From assembly GCA_014846205.1 (NCBI GenBank), contig RKAY01000077.1, positions 1 to 8,764 of the forward strand: 8,764 nt of DNA, written 5' to 3'. The notes beneath the pieces were generated by a model that worked only from the letters and a program-made list of their open reading frames with translations, was not told where the DNA came from and did not search any database. Positions 6,054 to 8,764 of this stretch are shown here, in pieces (positions within the stretch are counted from its first letter, which is position 1; every line of letters starts with the position of its first letter). The translations under genes and the position numbers were made by a program. The DNA comes from Collinsella aerofaciens. Lineage in GTDB: Bacteria; Actinomycetota; Coriobacteriia; Coriobacteriales; Coriobacteriaceae.

Positions 6054-6081
6054 ATCATATTGCGCCGTGTATCGTTTCCAA
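6054..6081 (-). promoter_or_regulatory. Predicted sigma-70-type promoter of the ECF operon
   Basis: On the minus strand TTGGAA (6081-6076) and TATGAT (6059-6054) are separated by 16 bases, matching 4 of 6 and 5 of 6 consensus bases. This predicts a start near 6047. The site lies within the 193-base gap shared with glmU, and its -10 box overlaps TATCAT on the other strand (6053-6058), a possible -10 for glmU. Confidence 0.5.
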
Positions 6082-6113
6082 ACACACGTCTCTATAACGT
6101 AACAGGAGATCAC

Positions 6114-7526
6114 ATGGACGCAACCGCAATTATCCTCGCTGCCGGCGAGGGCACCCGCATGAAGTCGAACCACTGCAAGGTTTCGCACAAGATCCTGGGT
6201 AAGCCCATGGTTCAGTGGATCGTCGACGCCACCATCAAGGCCGGCTGCAGCCGCGTCGTGGTCGTCATCGGCAGCCACGCCGACGAGATGCGCGCCCTGA
6301 TCGACGGCGCCTACGCCAGCAGCGCCACCAAGGTCGAGTGCGTCGAGCAGACCGAGCGCCTGGGCACCGGTCACGCCGTGAAGGTCGCGCTCGAGGCCTG
6401 CGGCATCACGCAAGGCCCCGTCGTCGTGCTCAACGGCGACCTGCCGCTCATCACCGCCGACACCGTCGCCAAGTTCGCGCAGACCGTCGCCACCGGCGAG
6501 CTCGCCTGCACTGTCATGACCATGACCCCGCCCGATCCTTTTGGCTACGGCCGCATCAAGCTGGGTGCCGATGGTCAGATCGAGCGCATCATCGAACAGA
6601 AGGACTGCACACCCGAGCAGGCCGCCACGCTGCTGGAGTGCAACGCCGGCTGCTACGCCTTCGACGGCGCTCAGCTCGCCGCCCACATTAACGAGATCGG
6701 CAACGACAACGCGCAGTCCGAGTACTACCTGCCCGACATGCTCGAAATCCTCAAGGGTCACGGCCAAGCAGTCTCCATCTTCCACTGCGACGACTACCGC
6801 GACGGCCTGGGCGTCAACAGCCGCATCCAGCTCGCGCAGCTCACCGCCATCGCGCGCGACCGCATCAACGAGCACTGGATGGCCGAGGGCGTCACGTTCA
6901 TCGACCCCACGCAGGCTTGGATCGGCCCCGACGCCACCATCGGCCGCGACACCGTCGTGTGGCCGCAGACGCACCTGATCGGCCACGTCACCGTGGGCGA
7001 GGAGTGCCAGCTCGGCCCCAACAGCCGTCTCACCGACACCACCGTCGGCAGCGGCTGCACCATCGATGAGACCATCGCCATCGAGGCCGTCATCGAGAAT
7101 GGCGTCGACTGCGGCCCGCGCGCCTACCTGCGCCCGGGCACCCACATGCTCGACGGATCCAAGGCCGGCACGCACGTGGAGATCAAGAAGTCCACGATCG
7201 GCGAGGGCTCCAAGGTGCCGCACCTGTCCTACATCGGCGACACCACCATGGGCTCCGGCGTCAACGTGGGCGCGGGCTCCATCACCTGCAACTACGACGG
7301 CGTCCACAAGCACAAGACCGTCATCGGCAAGGATGCCTTCATCGGCTCCGACACCATGATGGTCGCGCCCGCCCAGATCGGCGACGGCGCGCTCGTGGCC
7401 GCCGGCTCCGTCATCACCGAGCCGGTCCCGGCAGACGCGCTCGGACTGGGCCGCGCCCGTCAGGTAAATATTGAGGGCTGGGCCGCCGATTATCGCCGCC
7501 GTCTGCACGAGGACGACGAGGTATAA
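6114..7526 (+). CDS. glmU: Bifunctional UDP-N-acetylglucosamine pyrophosphorylase / glucosamine-1-phosphate N-acetyltransferase
   Basis: GlmU carries out the last two steps to UDP-GlcNAc: acetylation of glucosamine-1-phosphate with acetyl-CoA, then uridylyl transfer from UTP, feeding peptidoglycan and other glycans. Residues 1 to about 235 form the uridylyltransferase: LAAGEGTRMKS (8-18, nucleotide loop), K22, ERLGTGHAV (81-89), NGDLPL (107-112, metal Asp109), ECNAGCYAF (175-183), GVNS (233-236, Asn235). From about 265 the left-handed beta-helix acetyltransferase shows hexapeptide repeats, RPGTHMLDGSKAGTHVEIKK (340-359), catalytic His370 in KVPHLSYIGD, and ITCNYDG (390-396). The 470 residues compare with the usual 456-460. 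AGGAGA (6104-6109) lies 4 bases before the ATG, which decides the start against a 70-codon open extension that would cross the divergent promoter region. Codons are strongly C-ending, as in prs, suggesting high expression. A terminator follows directly. Confidence 0.97.
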   Translation: MDATAIILAAGEGTRMKSNHCKVSHKILGKPMVQWIVDATIKAGCSRVVVVIGSHADEMRALIDGAYASSATKVECVEQTERLGTGHAVKVALEACGITQGPVVVLNGDLPLITADTVAKFAQTVATGELACTVMTMTPPDPFGYGRIKLGADGQIERIIEQKDCTPEQAATLLECNAGCYAFDGAQLAAHINEIGNDNAQSEYYLPDMLEILKGHGQAVSIFHCDDYRDGLGVNSRIQLAQLTAIARDRINEHWMAEGVTFIDPTQAWIGPDATIGRDTVVWPQTHLIGHVTVGEECQLGPNSRLTDTTVGSGCTIDETIAIEAVIENGVDCGPRAYLRPGTHMLDGSKAGTHVEIKKSTIGEGSKVPHLSYIGDTTMGSGVNVGAGSITCNYDGVHKHKTVIGKDAFIGSDTMMVAPAQIGDGALVAAGSVITEPVPADALGLGRARQVNIEGWAADYRRRLHEDDEV

Positions 7527-7543
7527 CGTTTTACCAAGCATCT

Positions 7544-7576
7544 AAGGAGCTGTTCCCATGGGGACGGCTCCTTTTT
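7544..7576 (+). terminator. Strong intrinsic terminator after glmU
   Basis: AAGGAGCTGTTCC (7544-7556) pairs with GGGACGGCTCCTT (7561-7573), with two G-T wobbles, around the tetraloop CATG, and runs into TTTTT (7572-7576). It starts 18 bases after the glmU stop and separates glmU from prs. Confidence 0.9.
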
Positions 7577-7645
7577 CTATGCTGACCTGCGCGGCCGGAT
7601 GAGTGGTCGGTTCGTGTCCGTTGACGGTAAAGACGTTATCAAGAC

Positions 7646-7673
7646 TCGATAAACCCCGCCGCGCGGTTACAAT
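7646..7673 (+). promoter_or_regulatory. Predicted promoter of prs
   Basis: TACAAT (7668-7673) is a strong -10 box, and TCGATA (7646-7651) at 16 bases spacing is a 4-of-6 -35 box. The predicted start near 7680 leaves a short leader of about 38 bases. A perfect-looking TTGACG at 7621-7626 is too far upstream (41 bases) to pair with this -10. The position after a strong terminator supports an independent prs promoter. Confidence 0.5.
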
Positions 7674-7717
7674 GCAACAAGGCATCTATATGGCATTCGA
7701 TATAAAGGAGAAGGGTA

Positions 7718-8704
7718 ATGCCGATTAATGATCCCGAGAAGTCGGAGAATATGCGCAAGTCCATCCGCGTGTATTCCGGTTCCTCCAACCGTCCCCTCGC
7801 TCAGAAGATTGCTGAGTACCTTGGGGTCGAGCTTTCGGGCCTTACGCTAAAGCAGTTCGCCAATGGTGAGATTTACGCCCGCTACGACGAGACCGTCCGC
7901 GGCGCCGACGTCTTCCTGATTCAGTCCGTGGCCGGCGGCAACGTCAACGACATGCTCATGGAGCTGCTCATCGCCACCGACGCTGCCAAGCGCGCATCCG
8001 CCCGCTCCATCACCGCCGTCATCACCCACTACGGCTATGCCCGCCAGGACCGCAAGGCCGGCCCGCGCGAGCCCATCACCGCCCGCCTCGTCGCCAACCT
8101 GCTCGAGCGCGCCGGCGTCAACCGCATCATCACCCTCGACCTGCACCAGGGTCAGATCCAGGGCTTCTTCGATATCCCGGTTAACCACCTGTCCGCGCTG
8201 CCGCTGTTTGGCCAGTACTACAACGACATGCACTTCGACACCGACAACCTGGTTGTCGTCTCCCCCGACGTGGGTCGTGCCAAGGCCGCCAAGAAGCTGT
8301 CCGACATGCTCGGCTGCGACCTGGCCATCGCCCACAAGGGCCGTCCGCGCCACAACGCCGCCGAGGTCATGGGCATCATCGGTGACATCAAGGGCAAGAC
8401 CTGCATCATCAACGACGACATGATCGACACCGCTGGCACCCTGTGCGCCAACGTCAAGGAGCTCAAGGCTATGGGCGCTGGCGACATCTACGTCTGCGCC
8501 ACCCACGGCATCTTCTCCGGTCCGGCCATCGAGCGTCTGAACGACGCCCCGATCGTCGAGTGCGTCGTCACCGACGCCATCCCCGTCGAGGTCGGCGGCA
8601 AGATCAAGACCATCTCGGTCGCCGAGGAGTTCGCTCAGGCCATCTCCGCCGTTTACCACGAGGAGCCCGTCTCCACGCTCGTCGGCGGCGACTTCGCGCT
8701 GTAG
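7718..8704 (+). CDS. prs: Ribose-phosphate pyrophosphokinase (PRPP synthetase)
   Basis: The enzyme transfers pyrophosphate from ATP to ribose 5-phosphate, giving PRPP for purine, pyrimidine, NAD, histidine and tryptophan synthesis; it acts in the cytosol as an oligomer. The 328-residue protein has FANGE (47-51), YARQDRK (107-113, ATP site), DLHQGQIQGFFDIPVNHL (141-158), the catalytic loop HKGRPRHN (206-213) retaining the Lys207 and Arg209 equivalents, and the PRPP loop DDMIDTAGT (233-241). SPDVGRAKAAKK (182-193) has the G-R form that I associate with actinobacterial enzymes rather than the GGVxRA form of enterics and Bacillus. AAAGGAG (7704-7710) lies 7 bases before the chosen ATG. An internal ATG at 7751 with GGAG nearby could give a 317-residue form, closer to the usual 310-320. 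It is expressed from its own promoter and followed by a hairpin. Confidence 0.97.
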   Translation: MPINDPEKSENMRKSIRVYSGSSNRPLAQKIAEYLGVELSGLTLKQFANGEIYARYDETVRGADVFLIQSVAGGNVNDMLMELLIATDAAKRASARSITAVITHYGYARQDRKAGPREPITARLVANLLERAGVNRIITLDLHQGQIQGFFDIPVNHLSALPLFGQYYNDMHFDTDNLVVVSPDVGRAKAAKKLSDMLGCDLAIAHKGRPRHNAAEVMGIIGDIKGKTCIINDDMIDTAGTLCANVKELKAMGAGDIYVCATHGIFSGPAIERLNDAPIVECVVTDAIPVEVGGKIKTISVAEEFAQAISAVYHEEPVSTLVGGDFAL

Positions 8705-8738
8705 CCAACGCGTATCGCATCATCTTTGATGTTTTTAA

Positions 8739-8764
8739 AGGGTCGGAAGCTCGCTTCCGACCCT
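8739..8764 (+). terminator. Perfect 12-bp hairpin after prs, probably its terminator (T-tract beyond the window)
   Basis: AGGGTCGGAAGC (8739-8750) is the exact reverse complement of GCTTCCGACCCT (8753-8764), separated by TC. It begins 35 bases after the prs stop and ends on the last base of the window, so the T-tract expected on the plus strand cannot be seen. On the minus strand the stem is followed by TTTAAAAAC. Confidence 0.65.

Noticed and set aside
5921..6085. Longer ecfT start at 6085 or 6058
   Set aside because: 6085 lies upstream of the predicted promoter boxes and 6058 lies inside the -10. The extra residues are Arg/Cys-rich and unlike EcfT. GTG at 5920 has a proper ribosome site.
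5904..6113. N-terminal extension of glmU by 70 codons
   Set aside because: It would cover the divergent promoter region and the ecfT leader. The ATG at 6114 has a good AGGAGA site and begins exactly at the conserved nucleotide-binding domain.
6039..7541. Minus-strand open frame of 500 codons opposite glmU
   Set aside because: It is the mirror of a high-GC coding strand (Gly/Val/Asp/Ala-rich product), covers a certain glmU gene exactly, and has no start signal.
7621..7626. TTGACG as the -35 box of prs
   Set aside because: The only good -10 (TACAAT, 7668-7673) is 41 bases downstream, and no acceptable -10 lies at 16-18 bases.
7847..8659. Minus-strand open frame of 270 codons opposite prs
   Set aside because: Same antisense effect of C-ending codons; the product is low-complexity and prs is unmistakable.

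Overview
The window is high-GC chromosomal DNA with strong G/C preference at third codon positions. Gene order and protein style fit a gut Coriobacteriia member, most likely Collinsella or a close relative. This is an inference from protein style and operon make-up; no rRNA or other marker is present to confirm it. All recognisable genes are housekeeping or nutrient-uptake functions.

Layout. Positions 1-1366 (minus strand) hold the 5' part of a dihydropteroate synthase gene (folP, cut by the window edge) and, upstream of it, a SIR2-family NAD-dependent protein deacylase (cobB). Diverging from cobB is an exodeoxyribonuclease III / AP endonuclease gene (xth, 1502-2320, plus). Positions 2321-2854 are a 534-base gap between two convergent genes. 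It has no credible gene but is packed with repeat structure: two successive units, each made of a related CCCCGGGG-containing head followed by a palindromic block of 168 bases. One of these blocks has 31-base perfect inverted ends. Positions 2855-5920 (minus) form a tightly coupled operon for an energy-coupling-factor (ECF) vitamin transporter: ecfT (membrane coupling subunit), a fused double-ABC ATPase, and a substrate-binding S component. The stop/start junctions overlap or lie 4 bases apart. The S component resembles the family that includes cobalamin S components, but its substrate cannot be fixed from sequence.

Diverging from the ECF operon is glmU (6114-7526, plus), which makes UDP-GlcNAc for peptidoglycan. 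It is followed by a strong intrinsic terminator, then a separate promoter and prs (7718-8704, plus), which makes PRPP for nucleotides, histidine, tryptophan and NAD. The glmU-prs order is also known from Bacillus, so it is an old neighbourhood. A perfect 12-bp hairpin, probably the prs terminator, ends exactly at the window edge.

I see no phage, transposase, CRISPR, toxin-antitoxin or defence genes. The most unusual structure is the composite palindromic repeat array at 2331-2815. Second-tier observations are the Gly in place of the D-loop Asp in the second ABC domain of the fused ATPase, and the odd G-rich leader of ecfT with its unclear start.
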